Source of the DNA: Symsagittifera roscoffensis
Taxonomy: Eukaryota; Xenacoelomorpha; Acoela; Convolutidae
Length of the DNA: 64,000 nucleotides
Direction: 5' to 3'
Assembly: GCF_963678635.1 (NCBI RefSeq)
Contig: NC_087067.1
Coordinates: forward strand, 6,552,647 to 6,616,646
Part shown: piece after piece, positions 30,426 to 41,223 of the stretch
Numbering within the stretch: position 1 is the first letter of the stretch
Layout: every line of letters begins with the position of its first letter
The notes under the pieces: generated by a model
Told to the model about the DNA's origin: nothing
Database searches by the model: none
Seen by the model: only the letters and a program-made list of their open reading frames with translations
Made by a program: the position numbers and the translations under genes

Positions 30426-31149
30426 AAAAAAAACAACATTAAAAACGAAAAAAAATCATGACTTTTCTCAAAAATTTCAGCCAGAAAGAACCACACGCCT
30501 AAATTTTGTGCAGAACTTGCCGCCACATTCCTTTGTTGACAAAAAATTGAAACAAATTTGCAAAAAAAAAATTTGTTCATTTTCTTGAAATTTTTTAACA
30601 AATTGAAACAACACGTTAAACCATCAACTTGATACGATTTCACATAAAATTGCTCAAACCATAAACACTCCTAACTAAACAAAACTACAACTAGTTTCAG
30701 GTACTTTAGAAAAAAATTCAAAAACGATGCATCCGAAAAAAAAACTGAAAATTTATTTGCAAAAATACTATAGCAGAAAAATTCAAAAAAAAGTTTTATT
30801 TCTAAGAGAAAATTTTGGCGCCTATCAAAACCAAAAAACCATGAACTATATTTACCCTCATCAAAATGAAGGAAAAAAATATCAAAAAATCTACCAAAAA
30901 CCGACAAAAATTGGGTCGAAATCAATAAGCCGACAAAAAAATCAACGTGCATCTTAAAATCTTTTTCAGTTGTAAAACAATTATTACTTTAGTCGGAGTA
31001 GAAATAGAGACACATTTGTAGATGACCGAATTTCAGTCATCATGTGGACAAAGTTGGTAACGGAAAAAAGTGTAGTACCCGATTGTAATACCCTTGCTTA
31101 TTTCAAGGGCAAACAGTGGAATAAGGGAAAAAATAGCGAACATGCGAAG
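30426..31149. other. Intronic AT-rich spacer, no gene
   Basis: Lysine/phenylalanine-rich short frames only. An ATAAGCCGACA word at 30925 and a block near 31000-31075 (TTTCAGTCATCATGTGGACAAAGTTGG) match repeat debris seen at 2440-2500 and 6690. Confidence 0.4.
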
Positions 31150-31250
31150 CGGAGCTAAAACTTAAATATGCTAAAAATCTTTCGTTAAACATGCAAAAAA
31201 AGTATAAAAAGCTTTAAAAATGTTCATATGTTGGATACGCATTTAATATG
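31150..31250. repeat. Dispersed repeat, copy 2 (pair with 1690-1790)
   Basis: It has CGTTAAACATGCAAAAA, AAAAAGCTTTAAA and GCATTTAATATG in the same order as at 1690-1790. Short and diverged. Confidence 0.5.
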
Positions 31251-31813
31251 ACTCCATAAGATAACCACGAGGCGTATGATGTTCCAAAAAATTGAGCCAA
31301 CCTTTTTCTTCGAGAGTAACCAAACAGACCCATATGCCAAACACTTATGCGCCGCAGACAAAATTGTTGAACTAAAATCTTCGAAGCAAGTTTTCGCATC
31401 TTTAAATATTTATGGTTAGTCTGACAAATGATTGTCAAAAAAAATACAACAGGGTGACACTTTGGGTGATTAAGGTATCGTAGGGGCTTTTTGCTGATGC
31501 AAGCAGTCATGTTATATACTATATACTGTAGATAGAGAAACAAAATACACAAAAATTGTAGATTATGGCCGAGCGAATTGAAAATTTCTGCCTACAAGAA
31601 CGATACAAGAGGATGCAGCAACTCAATGAATAAGTTTTAAAAACTTAATTCAAAACATCGTGGACCTAGAAACACATTTATGCATTCTCCAAAGCTACTT
31701 GGGCACACTTTCGAAAACAAAAAAGAAAAGAGATGAACATAATTTAACCAAGTACATACATAGATTACCATAATTTGCTGCTAGAAGCAAAATTTCCATT
31801 GTTTTAATTTTAG

Positions 31814-32100
31814 GAACAGGATTATCAATGACAATGAACGACAAACTAAAAGAATCTGTAAACGAAGAACCTGTTCGTAACCATTCGTTAGACCGCCAAT
31901 CAACTCCTAGAGCTCTTCCACCTCCTCCAGTGCTCGACGACAAATGTAAAGACATAATAGATTCGACACTGTCGTCGCATGCTTCATTCAGGAACCTGCA
32001 ACTCGATTTGACTTATATGAACTCAACGCAGCGCACAAACTCCAAAATGCTAAGCTTAAAAACTTTGGGCTCTATCAACAATACACTAACACGACATTAA
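31814..32100 (+). CDS. Host membrane-protein gene, last exon (cytoplasmic-type tail)
   Basis: The acceptor AATTTTAG ends at 31813. The first two bases complete a Gly codon begun at 7273, and the frame then runs 94 codons to TAA at 32098-32100. The tail is polar, with a proline run (RALPPPPVLDD) that could bind SH3 or WW-type partners (inference), and many Ser/Thr. No membrane segment. Together the three exons total 687 nt, or 228 codons plus stop. A 90-codon reading from the internal ATG at 31828 would be a truncated version; phase agreement with 7273 favours the exon reading. Confidence 0.7.
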
Positions 32101-32889
32101 TTCAACAAATTCACTTTATAATAACGACATATCAATGTAAGAAACTAACATTTAAAGTAATGCAATAACAATTTCCGGAACTTTGGTTTAGAACCAAAAT
32201 TAATGAAATTTTTGTATAGAACATTTGTAAATTGAATTTATATCGTCATTTAGATTAGTTTCTAGTAACAGTCCTTACGATGCACATAATTGCGGAAACG
32301 TCTAAAATTTAATTCTTATCCAAAATTTCTTCTATTTATACCATTGACATTTCAATCTTTGCAAAGAAACTAAGTTTCTTTGTTGATCATTTGAGCAGTT
32401 CGCGAGTTGATCAAAAAAAATTATATATGAAAAAAATGGACTAAGTCAACAGACGATGCAACACAGCTTCGCACGACTTCAGATACGAGAAAAACATAAC
32501 CTTGCAGCTTAGCTTTCAGGTAAGATGTGGCACTCAACAATGAGCTGAAACTTCTGTACACTCCTTTAGAAAATTGATCGAATGTAAGGACAACCGGAAC
32601 GTTCAGTTTTACTGAAAATGAATATCTGTATTTCATTTAATTTGCTTTGCAGGGTATCTATGTTTAATCACGTTTCTCGAATCACCTTGAATTTTTCCCA
32701 AAAAGGAGGTTCAATTAGAATGGGCCTTTCCGCCATGTGACGGTCCGTACACAGGTTGAATATGGCGATACCAACGCTATATAAATACATTGCCAAAATT
32801 GACAATTATCAAAAAAAGAATTGTCAATGAAAATCTAACCTCCTCGATGATAGCACTGATGGAATTGTCAATGTTGTCTGTATTTTTAA
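32101..32889. other. 3' flank of the host gene, no gene recognised
   Basis: AT-rich. No AATAAA close to the stop was noticed. A GCTATATAAATA word near 32787 could act as a TATA box but has no gene beside it that I can support. Confidence 0.35.
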
Positions 32890-33717
32890 GTTTTTAGTAC
32901 ACCCTGAAGCAGAGAATTGCACTTCTCAAAAATGCAAATCTTTTTTTGGATCTTGCAAAGTTTATTGTGATGATTCGTTCCGTTATTCGCTTAATTTCTC
33001 TGCTAGTTTTTGGCCATTTTAGTAGAGCCGGGTGCTGCTCCTCCAGAACATGCAAAATTAGCGGAACAAAGCTGCAGTGTTCTGCATCCAGAATTCCTTG
33101 TTGGTATTTTAATGTTTGGACACTGATGATAGGTGTAGGCTTCAGATACACTTTTACGGCAGATTTGAGCTCTGAGGAGCTCAATTTCCTGGATGTTATG
33201 TCTAAGGTTATCTTCAGTAAAGGTTGTTTTGTTGCGAAATTTTTAGCCTTTCAACGACTGAAATTTCGACTCTATCTCAACATGAGGTCATAATTAGTCC
33301 AGGAGTGTCACAGTGGTGTTTCGAATTGAATTGTGAGTGTATCCACCTTCTGGACAAATTTGAGAGTGGATGAGTGTAAACCGTGGTCCTCATGGGCATG
33401 CACGTGGAGTGTTTGATGGTTCCAATCCAAATCACAGATGCAAACCATCTTTAAACTCTGGATTGTAGTTGGAAAAAAAGTATTTTGTGATGTTAGAATT
33501 AGCGTTTTTTCCCTCTGATGAGCAATTTTGAATGATTTTAGCCTTTTACGAGAGTGTGATGTTCTGTCTCTCAGTTTTGATGTCCCAATGGCGGCAGATG
33601 TTTTGCCTGTACATATTATCATTTCGAATTATTTAATTTCTTTGTTTAATTCGCACTTCTTCTCTTTTATTTGTCTAATTTGAAGAGGTTTTGCTTCAGT
33701 GAAAAGTTCGTCTTGTA
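32890..33717 (-). pseudogene. Fragment of an RT-encoding repeat (N-terminal part), split by the Copia insertion
   Basis: On the minus strand there are two relic frames (33622-33308 and 33184-32894). The second holds a VLEEQHPALL pattern like the segment that precedes the reverse transcriptase in the family represented at 60700-61730. The outer edge, 33650-33717 (CGCACTT...GTCTAAT...TTGCTTCAGTGAAAAGTTCGTCT), is clearly related to 62131-62200. The other half of this copy appears at 60350-60465, on the far side of the Copia element. Frames are broken. Confidence 0.5.
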
Positions 33718-33876
33718 TGTTGACATACTCGTCTATGATTGGTTATTTTCAGACATGGTTGTTTAAAACCAAAAGGCTATGAACGAAACTGTAAAAGCTA
33801 TTTTTGAGAGAGGAGTGAAACAGTATTCACTGATGACTTTTAACTTTTTAAATTGACATCAAAAATAATTCAGTTA
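33718..33876 (+). repeat. Left part of the Copia element's 5' LTR
   Basis: It starts TGTTGAC and is related throughout to the start of the Copia 3' LTR at 60084 (GATTGGT, TTTCAGA, GGTTGTTTAaAACCAAAA, GAGGA.AG..TGAA..A, TTTAACTTTTTAAATTGA.ATCAAAAATA). It breaks off after CAGTTA at 33876, where element B begins with TGTGCCAGTCG. The missing right end appears at 56064-56090. A TGTA word flanks both outer ends (33714-33717 and 60343-60346), a possible target duplication. Confidence 0.65.
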
Positions 33877-34067
33877 TGTGCCAGTCGTTTAGCGATAGTG
33901 TGAAAATTTTATATGGTAGTGAATTTCGGAAGGTAGATAAACTTAAGTCTGCTGCAAACTTCTGTAAATGACCACTGGCACTGTATCTTGAGCGACACTC
34001 GGGTTTCTGGGGATTCACTGACAGGGACAGCACGCGATGAGGACATCGATCTTGAGTCCGGGGAGTA
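33877..34067 (+). repeat. Relic of an adjoining copy: LTR start scar plus internal 3' tail
   Basis: TGTGCCAGTCG (33877-33887) equals the first 11 bases of the LTR at 34068. What follows, 33888-34067 (TTTAGCGATAGTGTG... to ...GATCTTGAGTCCGGGGAGTA), nearly duplicates 55305-55484, the 3' internal end of element B, including its polypurine tract. An internal tail in front of the 5' LTR is expected if two elements were once head to tail sharing one LTR and most of the first was deleted. Confidence 0.7.
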
Positions 34068-35017
34068 TGTGCCAGTCGGTCATATCTGGAACTTTGACCT
34101 TGAGGGACATAAAAATACGTGATTTTCATGTGAAGTTTTTATTTTTCAAAATTTCGAATGGAGCCTGTCATGCTCAGTTTTCTCGCACCAACTGAAAACA
34201 CAAAAAGAGAAGAATCAGAACGACCGATTTACAATCGCGGGAAAGTGCTTGAATAGAACAGCGGGAAATTGCTATTCGCAATTTCCAGATATAAAATAGG
34301 ACACGAGTAGAGCTGTCTTATACCGAAATAGGAGGAGAGATAATAAAAAGAAGAGAGGACAACTATTCGGAACAAACTAGAGTGAACCTTCAATGGAAAG
34401 GTGGACAGCTTGAGTGTCCCAATGGTTCATACAAAAACTCAAATTCAGAATTTGCTGAAATTCTGAACTTGAGTTCTCAAATTCAGAACTCAGAGTCAGA
34501 ATTTACTTCTGTTACCAAAACTGACCAGTATTAAACTTATCTAGTTGTAATAACTAAATCTTGAGTTGCTTACCAATTTAATTACTCCTTTTACTCGAGT
34601 GCATCAACATGTGAGTCCCTAATTTAATTTTCTCGAGTGTGTTTTATGATTGTTATGTTGAGATAAGGCGAGTTTTGGGTTGATCCATCTGAAATGGATC
34701 AAAGTTCCACTGTCCAATAAAAAGTAACTTAACCGATTGTTCCGACCCTGTTTTCAACGGCGTTCGTGTATTTTGGGCATTTTGAGACCTAAGTATGGGA
34801 ACGTTCTTATTTTCTAGAGTGGGGGGATATTTTGGTAGTAGCCTTTAAACTATAACGGGTAACGGGTTCTAGTCTCATGTCGCTAGCGAACCGAATTGGC
34901 TCCGACCGTTCTTGAGGTAGAAAAACACAAGAGATAGTGTCCCTGACTCTTGAGCCAATGGTTATAGGGCCTATTTTTCTGAAGCCTCATATGTGACCGA
35001 AATAGGCGACTGTTACA
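34068..35017 (+). repeat. Element B 5' LTR (complete, 950 bp)
   Basis: It begins TGTGCCAGTCGGTC directly after a polypurine tract and ends CGACTGTTACA, matching the element A terminal pattern. The 3' LTR matches its first 623 bases (to 34690) with a ~44-base gap. That gap falls where this copy has an extra TTCAGAATTTGCTGAAATTCTGAA palindrome-like stretch near 34450. Substitutions between the two LTRs show age. Confidence 0.85.
34264..34297 (+). promoter_or_regulatory. LTR core promoter: perfect 9-bp hairpin followed by a TATA box
   Basis: GGAAATTGC (34264-34272) and GCAATTTCC (34278-34286) form a perfect inverted repeat with a TATTC loop. TATAAAAT (34290-34297) follows three bases later. Both are unchanged in the 3' LTR (55681-55703 and 55707-55714). 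The position about 220 bp into the LTR suits a U3/R boundary promoter. Confidence 0.6.
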
Positions 35018-35028
35018 TAGTGTTTTTA

Positions 35029-35042
35029 TGGCGCTCCTGGGT
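35029..35042 (+). promoter_or_regulatory. Element B primer-binding-like site
   Basis: TGGCGCTCCTGGGT lies 11 bases inside the 5' LTR and is identical to the site of element A (29055-29068). Conservation across otherwise diverged leaders supports a functional primer site. tRNA not assigned. Confidence 0.65.
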
Positions 35043-35486
35043 GTTTTTACGACATCATGACTACGGAGTCGAACCCACTTGACACAGCTCCGGGCTGCAT
35101 GCCCATTCTAGAGTACCGGTGGTACGGTTCAGCGGGAACGTGTAAACCTTCCGGTTGTACCGTGATAGCTTTTTAAGAAAACTTGAGAAAACTTCCTGGT
35201 ACGCTCTCCGAACGAGGCCTAGCTAACCGAGTAAAGGGGGAGGGGCAACTAGGGAAACAAAAACAAGAAAAAAGTATAGAAAAAGGAACAAAAACCATAA
35301 AACGAAAAGACAGTGACTTCGATACCGGACCATTTGGATCAAACCTTTATATTAATTAGATAGTATACCCATACTGTTTTATAAGACCGATCGTTTCGAT
35401 CAATCTAGCAATTTAAACCAGTGACTTCAATAAGGTGCCCGAGTGGGGGGCGTTGTTAAGGGTTTTCAGATAGATTGCAACCTAGC

Positions 35487-35695
35487 CGGACTACTAGGAG
35501 ACTTGACTGGAAGAGGTGACCAGTCGAGTGGGAAAGTGGTTCACAAGGATCGAACCGGACCACTAGGAGACTTGACTGGAAGAGGTGACCAGCCGAGTGG
35601 GAAAGTGGTTCAGAAGTACTGAGCTGAACCCACTGGAAACTTGAATGGAAGAGGTGACCAGCCAAGTGGGAAAGTGGTGCTGCTGTCAAGTGCAG
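35487..35695 (+). repeat. Three tandem 69-bp units
   Basis: The word ACTTGACTGGAAGAGGTGAC starts at 35501 and 35570, and as ACTTGAATGGAAGAGGTGAC at 35639, giving an exact 69-base period. Each is followed by CAG(T/C)C(G/A)AGTGGGAAAGTGGT. As 69 is 23 codons, a minus-strand frame (35713-35456) repeats a 23-residue pattern, but nothing else supports it as a gene. Confidence 0.85.
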
Positions 35696-36534
35696 AACAG
35701 AGACAACCAGCACAGGGTCACTACAAGAGGACGCACAGGAGTGTTCTCAAGTTGGGCAGCGGGTATCGTTAGAATCCACATTACATTATAGGAGATAAGT
35801 GTAAAATTGGATAAGCGGAGCCCCGTTGTTTTGAGGAAGTTTTTGCACAAGCAGGCCTGGAAACAGGTCTACGGTTTTCTCTCGAGAGGTTTAGCACCCG
35901 GCGCTTAAGGGATTTTTCGGCTTAAGAGGGGGGCTAAAAAGGGGGGAGGTTACCAGGGGGGCTGGTTAAGTTAGAGGTTAGCGGTTGTAAACAGGGAGGA
36001 CACGTTAGAGTAACTAATTGTTCGGCATCGTCGATTTAATTACATTAGATATTCACACGCGTTGGTTATAAGAAGCGGATATCCAAAATTAAAATCAGGT
36101 TAAGGTAGGTACCCTGGTCGGATCGGTAGGGGGGAACGGACATAGACAGTTTTTGTGATACCCCATAAGATTGCTAGCAGGGGGGAGGAAAACGCGTGGC
36201 AATCGGGTACCAGACATTTTTTTCGGACAAAGATTGACATCGGTCAACCTTGAATTTCAGGAGAATTCATCCATCTGTTTTTGAAATTTTTCCAGTTTAA
36301 ATTTTTGCGTTTTGAAAATTTGTTGTTGATATTTTAACGAACAGGTGATCACAAGATACCTGCGGGGAATTTAAGGTTTCAAATACAGGGGGATCAGTAT
36401 TTGGGTTTTGACTAGTCAGATAGGGATTTTGGGAAAAATTTTACTAGAGCTTGAGTGGTGGTAAAAAGTACAGTGGTTCAGTAGTCCCTACAACGAAGAA
36501 GAAGAGACCCGATATCCAAACACTCAGTAACGAG

Positions 36535-37170
36535 TCTTGGGACAGTACCGAAGAAGTCTTTGGACATTGCAGTCTGGGGACAGTCTTGGAGCAACACGGT
36601 CTTGGGACAGTCACGGGACAGAGCAGTCTTGGGACAGTCTTGGGACAGTGCAGCCTTGGGACAGTCTTGGACCAGAGCAGTCTTGGTACGAAACAGTCTT
36701 GGGACATCGGTCTTGGGACGTTGGTCTTGGGACAGTGGTCTTGGGACATTGGTCTTGGGACAGTGGTCTTGGGACAGTGGTCTTGGGACATTGGTCTTGG
36801 GACAGTGGTCTTGGGACATTGGTCTTGGGACAGTGGTCTTGGGACATTGGTCTTGGGACATTGGTCTTGGGACAGTGGTCTTGGGACATTGGTCTTGGGA
36901 CATTGGTCTTGGGACATTGGTCTTGGGACATTGGTCTTGGGCCATTGGTCTTGGGACAGTGGTCTTGGGACAGTGGTCTTGGGACAGTGGTCTTGGGACA
37001 TTGGTCTTGGGCCATTGGTCTTGAGACAGTGGTCTTGGGACATTAGTCTTGGGACACTAGTCTTGGGACATTGGTCTTGGGACATTAGTCTTGGGACACT
37101 AGTCTTGGGACGTTGGTCTTGGGACATTAGTTTTGGGACACTAGTCTTGGGACAGTAGTCTTGGAACAGC
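36535..37170 (+). repeat. 14-bp minisatellite TCTTGGGACA(T/G)TGG
   Basis: Regular 14-base units run from about 36705 to 37170 (roughly 33 copies, alternating ACAGTGG and ACATTGG, with ACACTAG variants at the right). They are preceded by a looser zone from 36535. Because 14 is not a multiple of 3, three units make a 14-codon period and most frames on both strands stay open. The long frames here (e.g. 36451-37158 plus, 37172-36444 minus) are repeat artefacts. It lies in the leader, 350 bp before the gag ATG. Confidence 0.9.
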
Positions 37171-37519
37171 ATAAAGGAGGGGGGTACTAAAAGAGTACTA
37201 AGTCAGGGTGAAGTAACCAATTGTAAAATCAAATTCTCTATCCAACCCTAACATATAGAATTTCCAAGAGCTCTGGAAAAGTTGTTTTTAACAAATTGTC
37301 AATTTCTTTTTATAAAATTTTGTCAAAAGAGGTTTTAACCTTAGAGTAGAATTTTGCAGATAGTAATACTGTAAATAGCAACAATTGTAAATAATGAGGC
37401 GGAGCAGGGTACCGGTAGCTGAAAAAAGATCTACCGAAGCGAAGACAAAGTATAACTCGTCGCTACGTAAAACAACATCAATGTGTCCGAAGGTAACAAA
37501 GAAGAACTTTTAGGTTAGT

Positions 37520-40183
37520 ATGGCCAGCACGAGGAGTACCACGGAGAACAGAGCAAAAGAGGGCACGGAAGGGGAACAAGTAGAACCCACCATTGAGATT
37601 GATCTAGAGACACCTGATCAAAGTGTGGATGAAGCAGGAAAGAAGACGTCAACTCCAATGCCCAATGCGGAAGAACCTAACCTAAAACCCATAGAGTTCT
37701 CACCGATAGACAACGTGGAAGACACAACAGGCAACACGCCAGAAACAGTTAAGGATGAGTCTCAAAAGATAACGTCTTTTACTGAAAGATTAGCGATGAT
37801 GGTCGGAATGAGATCAAAGGACGCAGCAGTGGAGGAGACGAAAGTCGAGAAAAGCAAAACATTCGGAACAGTATCCACGAGAACGACAGAGACCGATCAG
37901 AACGAGGGTCAGAGAAAACCGGGACCAGTGACCGACTACAGGACAACAACGGACCATGGAACCACGACTCTTGAGCTAAGCGACTTGATGGCGAAGCTAG
38001 ATCAGATAGATGAGAAACTGAAGCACAGCGAAGAGGATAGAAATGTGATAAGAAAGGAAATGAGAAACAACAAACATGAGTACTTGGACAACTATTTCCA
38101 TCTAGCGAGAGCAACGGAGGAAAAGCTTCAAAAGATGTCTGACAAAGTAGAAACTACTGATGAAGAGCGAGACAAGAACATCAGAAAAGACATGCGAGAA
38201 ATGAAGCAGCGATATGACGCAGTGAATAGCCAGTTAGGGAGTTTAGAAACGAGAATGGATACTATGAGTAGGGAACAGGCTGAGAGCTCAAGTGCAATAC
38301 AGACAAAGCTAGACGCTATTTTGAGGAATTCAACACAACAAGACAGGCCAGCTGCAGAGCGGCCACAATGTAATAGAGTGGACTTCGTGGAGCCTCAAAG
38401 GAACAAACGACAGTCAACACCGTTACCAGCAACCCGGGAGGCCGCGATTACGGCACCGGTGGGGGCCAGGGCCATTATAAAAAATGGAACAGCGAACACA
38501 ACCAGTGGTCCAGGGGACTCCACGACTCACAACAACGTGGGACCGGATGCCATGACGTGGGCAAGCACCTGGGAAATGATGAACAGGACGCTAGAAGCCT
38601 TCGCCACAAGGAACACCGATTCGAGTGACAGAGGAAGCAACAAATCCAGGAAAACCTTCAAGAAACCAAAGGAGTTCAAAGATGATTCAGATGGATGCAT
38701 TGACACTTGGTTAGAAGTCATGAAGTTGCACTTAGAACAAGACAACTTGAACGATGAGAGACAAGCATGCACGGCGTTACTGAGCAATCTGGAAGGCACG
38801 GCATTGAAATGCATGGTTGCGAAGAAAGAAGAGGAACGCGATACAGCGGACAAAATCTTTGAAATATTGTTAAATCGATTCGGCTCAGGCATGAAGGGTC
38901 ATCAAGCGATGATGCAATTTGAAAAGAGAAGACAAAGAGACGATGAGTCGATAGACAGGTTCCTAGATGATCTTGAGAGCTTGAGAAGAAGGAGTGACCC
39001 GGAAGAATCTACCAATCGAAGGAACTTCAGCATCGCCTCAAAGTTCATTGATGGGGTAAAGAGTGATGACTTGAGAACGATGTTAGCAACATACTATACA
39101 TGGTCGAAAGACAGTGCACCAACTCCAGAAGAGATGAGGCAGAAGTCAAGAGAGTACATGCTAATGAAACCCAAGAAATACTCGTACTCAGACAACAGGA
39201 ACACACAGGGGGGGAGTCAGCCACAAAGGTCGTCATGGTACAAGCCCAGAGATGATATGGACAAACGCAGATCATGCGCTAACTGCGGGTCAGCTGATCA
39301 TCATGTGGCGGATTGCACGACATACAAACAGGGCATGAAGAGTTTGGGATATGCACCCGATGTGGAAGATATGAGCCAGATGGAAGAACACGAGTTCTAT
39401 CGTGGCTTGATCATCAAAATAGGTGCAAGATGCTTCTTCTGCAACCAGGAGGGGCACTTCAGGATGGACTGTCCGTTGTTTTGGGAGGCGGTTAAGAATC
39501 AGAGTCATCCAAACCACAAGTTGGCGCTAGCAGCGGTACAGAACCAGAGAAACAGACAAGGTGAATTTGAAACGAAAAACCAAGAAAGGCCAAGTGCGGA
39601 GCTACCGACAAAAACAGTGAAGGCTGTAACACAATGTAATAGTGCAATAGAGGCCACGGCAAAGAACGCCCTAGAAATAAATTATGAGAAGGCGGCAGCG
39701 GAGGCTATCAACAAAGTGAAACAGGACCTGGCAGCGAAAGAAATAGAACAACGGCTGAAGCAAGAAATCGAAAGACATAAAATGAAAGAAGCATTAAGTT
39801 GCTCACAAACAATACCAGAAGCTGCTGAGGGGTCGACAAAAAATGGAAACTGTAACACTGTAAAGATGGTTACAGGAAAGCCATTTGGCATAACAAAGAT
39901 TGGGGCAAGAATAATGTCAATAATCACTGTGGGCGGCCATGAAGTAACGAGAAACTTGAACGAACCTAGTGATCAGACAATAATGTACATTGATGTGTAC
40001 GCAGATTACTTGAGTTGCATAAGCCCACAGACGACTTCTAGAGCATTGAGGGCACTACTCACGAGAGGGGGCAGCAAGTCGGTACGTGTTGATAACAGGT
40101 ACACAGAAGCTTATGGTCCACATGAGGTGATGCTAAATATAAATTGGGATCAACATCTATACGAAAACAATGATAACATGTGA
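37520..40183 (+). pseudogene. gag: Element B Gag and start of protease region (887 residues)
   Basis: The ATG at 37520 opens a frame matching element A residues from about 170 onward. In order: acidic N-terminus, coiled coil (about 150-275, KLDQIDEKLKHSEEDRN to TKLDAILRN), gag helical region with FKKPKEFKDDSDGCIDTWLE and QFEKRRQRDDESIDRFLDDL, then two CX2CX4HX4C knuckles at residues 586 and 638 (CANCGSADHHVADC, CFFCNQEGHFRMDC). The frame is lost at about 40170-40183 by a small indel before the protease. This part would still give an intact Gag-like product. Confidence 0.85.
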
Positions 40184-40532
40184 TGAAGACCTAATTGGGC
40201 AAATCTACGAGGGAAAAGAAGAGTTGAAAGTGAGATCCATTGGACACTGCGCCATGCTTGAAGAAGATGCAATGCACATCGGGACAGAGGCAGATGTGAC
40301 AGGACATGTGCTAGACATAAGTGGCAAAAAGACTCAGTTACGTGGGTTACTTGATACGGGAGCAGTCTTGAGTGTCATACCAATCGAAACTTGGGAACGA
40401 ATGGGCTTCGACAAAGATGATTTGATAGGTTCGAGAATACGGTTGTCAGCTGCAAACAAGGGGGCCCTGCTTACGGAACCCGGATGTTCAGGATACGGAA
40501 CCCGGATAGGAGGTACGCAACCAAACCGGTAA
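40170..40532 (+). pseudogene. Element B protease, truncated by an internal deletion
   Basis: It contains the active-site strand RGLLDTGAVLSVIP and the following segment to RLSAANKGAL, as in element A. The next ~55 codons of element A (flap to ILGRDFVRNF and beyond) are missing. The frame jumps to NPDRRYA near 40500 in another phase. At the break, TACGGAACCCGGAT occurs twice (about 40474 and 40494), which may mark the event. The protease cannot be functional. Confidence 0.75.
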
Positions 40533-41179
40533 ATTTAATAATGGCAAATGAAACCAAAGCACCGGTATTCTTGAGTAGGAGGGTGAGGTTAAAGGCGAAC
40601 GAGGCGGCGATCGTAAGCTTACGAATGAAAAATTACAATGAACTAAGTGACAACAAGCAGGTATGCATAGTCCCAAATCCAAATAGTCAAAGTGCTGCTG
40701 TTTTAGGAAGATCCTTCTCGATCACGAAGAGCGGCCTCTGCGTGAGTGTCTTGTTGAATACCCTTGACATGCCAATCACGATACAGAGGGGGAGGAAACT
40801 GGGATATGCTTTACCTGTAAAAACTCGATATGAAATGACTGAAAACCATAAACAAAATGAAGTTGTTGATTGTCCCAATCATAGGGACAAAATTTGTATC
40901 TTGAGACGATTGAATAAAATAAAGGATTCATCAGGTCTTGTGAAGTCACTTAAGTCAGAGACAGACGATGGACTATCGAGCTGTTCGAATTTCCCGGAAC
41001 GGCCCACATTAGACGAAATACAGAATGATAAACCGGTCCTACCGGAAATTGAACACTTAAGAGGCAGGTTGACGGACGAACAGCTCGAAGCCATCAAGGA
41101 CGTACCTGAACGGAACGAGGACGTTTTTTCAGACATAAAGCAGACATCGGGTGTTGTAATTTTGTTGAGCATGAAATAG
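40484..41179 (+). pseudogene. Element B protease-RT connecting region
   Basis: It continues the polyprotein (FLSRRVRLKANEAAIVSLRM, QVCIVPNPNSQSAAVLGRSF, ETDDGLSSCSNFPERPT), colinear with element A residues about 1190-1430. A frameshift near 41139 ends it: after EDVFSDIK the phase changes, and the conserved CCNFVEHEIE segment is read in another frame. Confidence 0.8.
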
Positions 41180-41223
41180 AACTTGAGGAAAACGAAATAC
41201 CGCACAGGGAGGGGGCGAGGCGC

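Larger units (their letters stand above)
7274..31813 (+). other. 24.5-kb intron of the host gene, filled with transposable elements
   Basis: The donor GTTAGT is at 7274 and the acceptor TTTTAATTTTAG ends at 31813. Phase matches exactly across it. It contains dispersed repeats (7600-8110, 29985-30300), a dead Jockey-type LINE (8868-10640, sense), and an intact 18.2-kb LTR element in antisense (11751-29965). Removing the LTR element leaves an intron of about 6.3 kb. Confidence 0.7.
35043..37519 (+). other. Element B 5' leader (~2.5 kb, repeat-rich)
   Basis: No reliable gene lies between primer site and gag ATG. It holds an A-rich stretch (35255-35310), three 69-bp units (35487-35695), G-rich blocks with runs of GGGGGG near 35925-36190, and a 14-bp minisatellite (36535-37170). 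The length is similar to the element A leader, but the repeats are different, so leader repeats turn over quickly. Confidence 0.65.

Noticed and set aside
35456-35713. 85-codon minus-strand frame with a 23-residue repeat
   Set aside because: Explained entirely by the 69-bp tandem repeat in the leader of element B.
36444-37172. Long overlapping frames on both strands (130-242 codons) around the minisatellite
   Set aside because: They result from the 14-bp period, which stays open in most phases. No start context, no non-repeat conservation.
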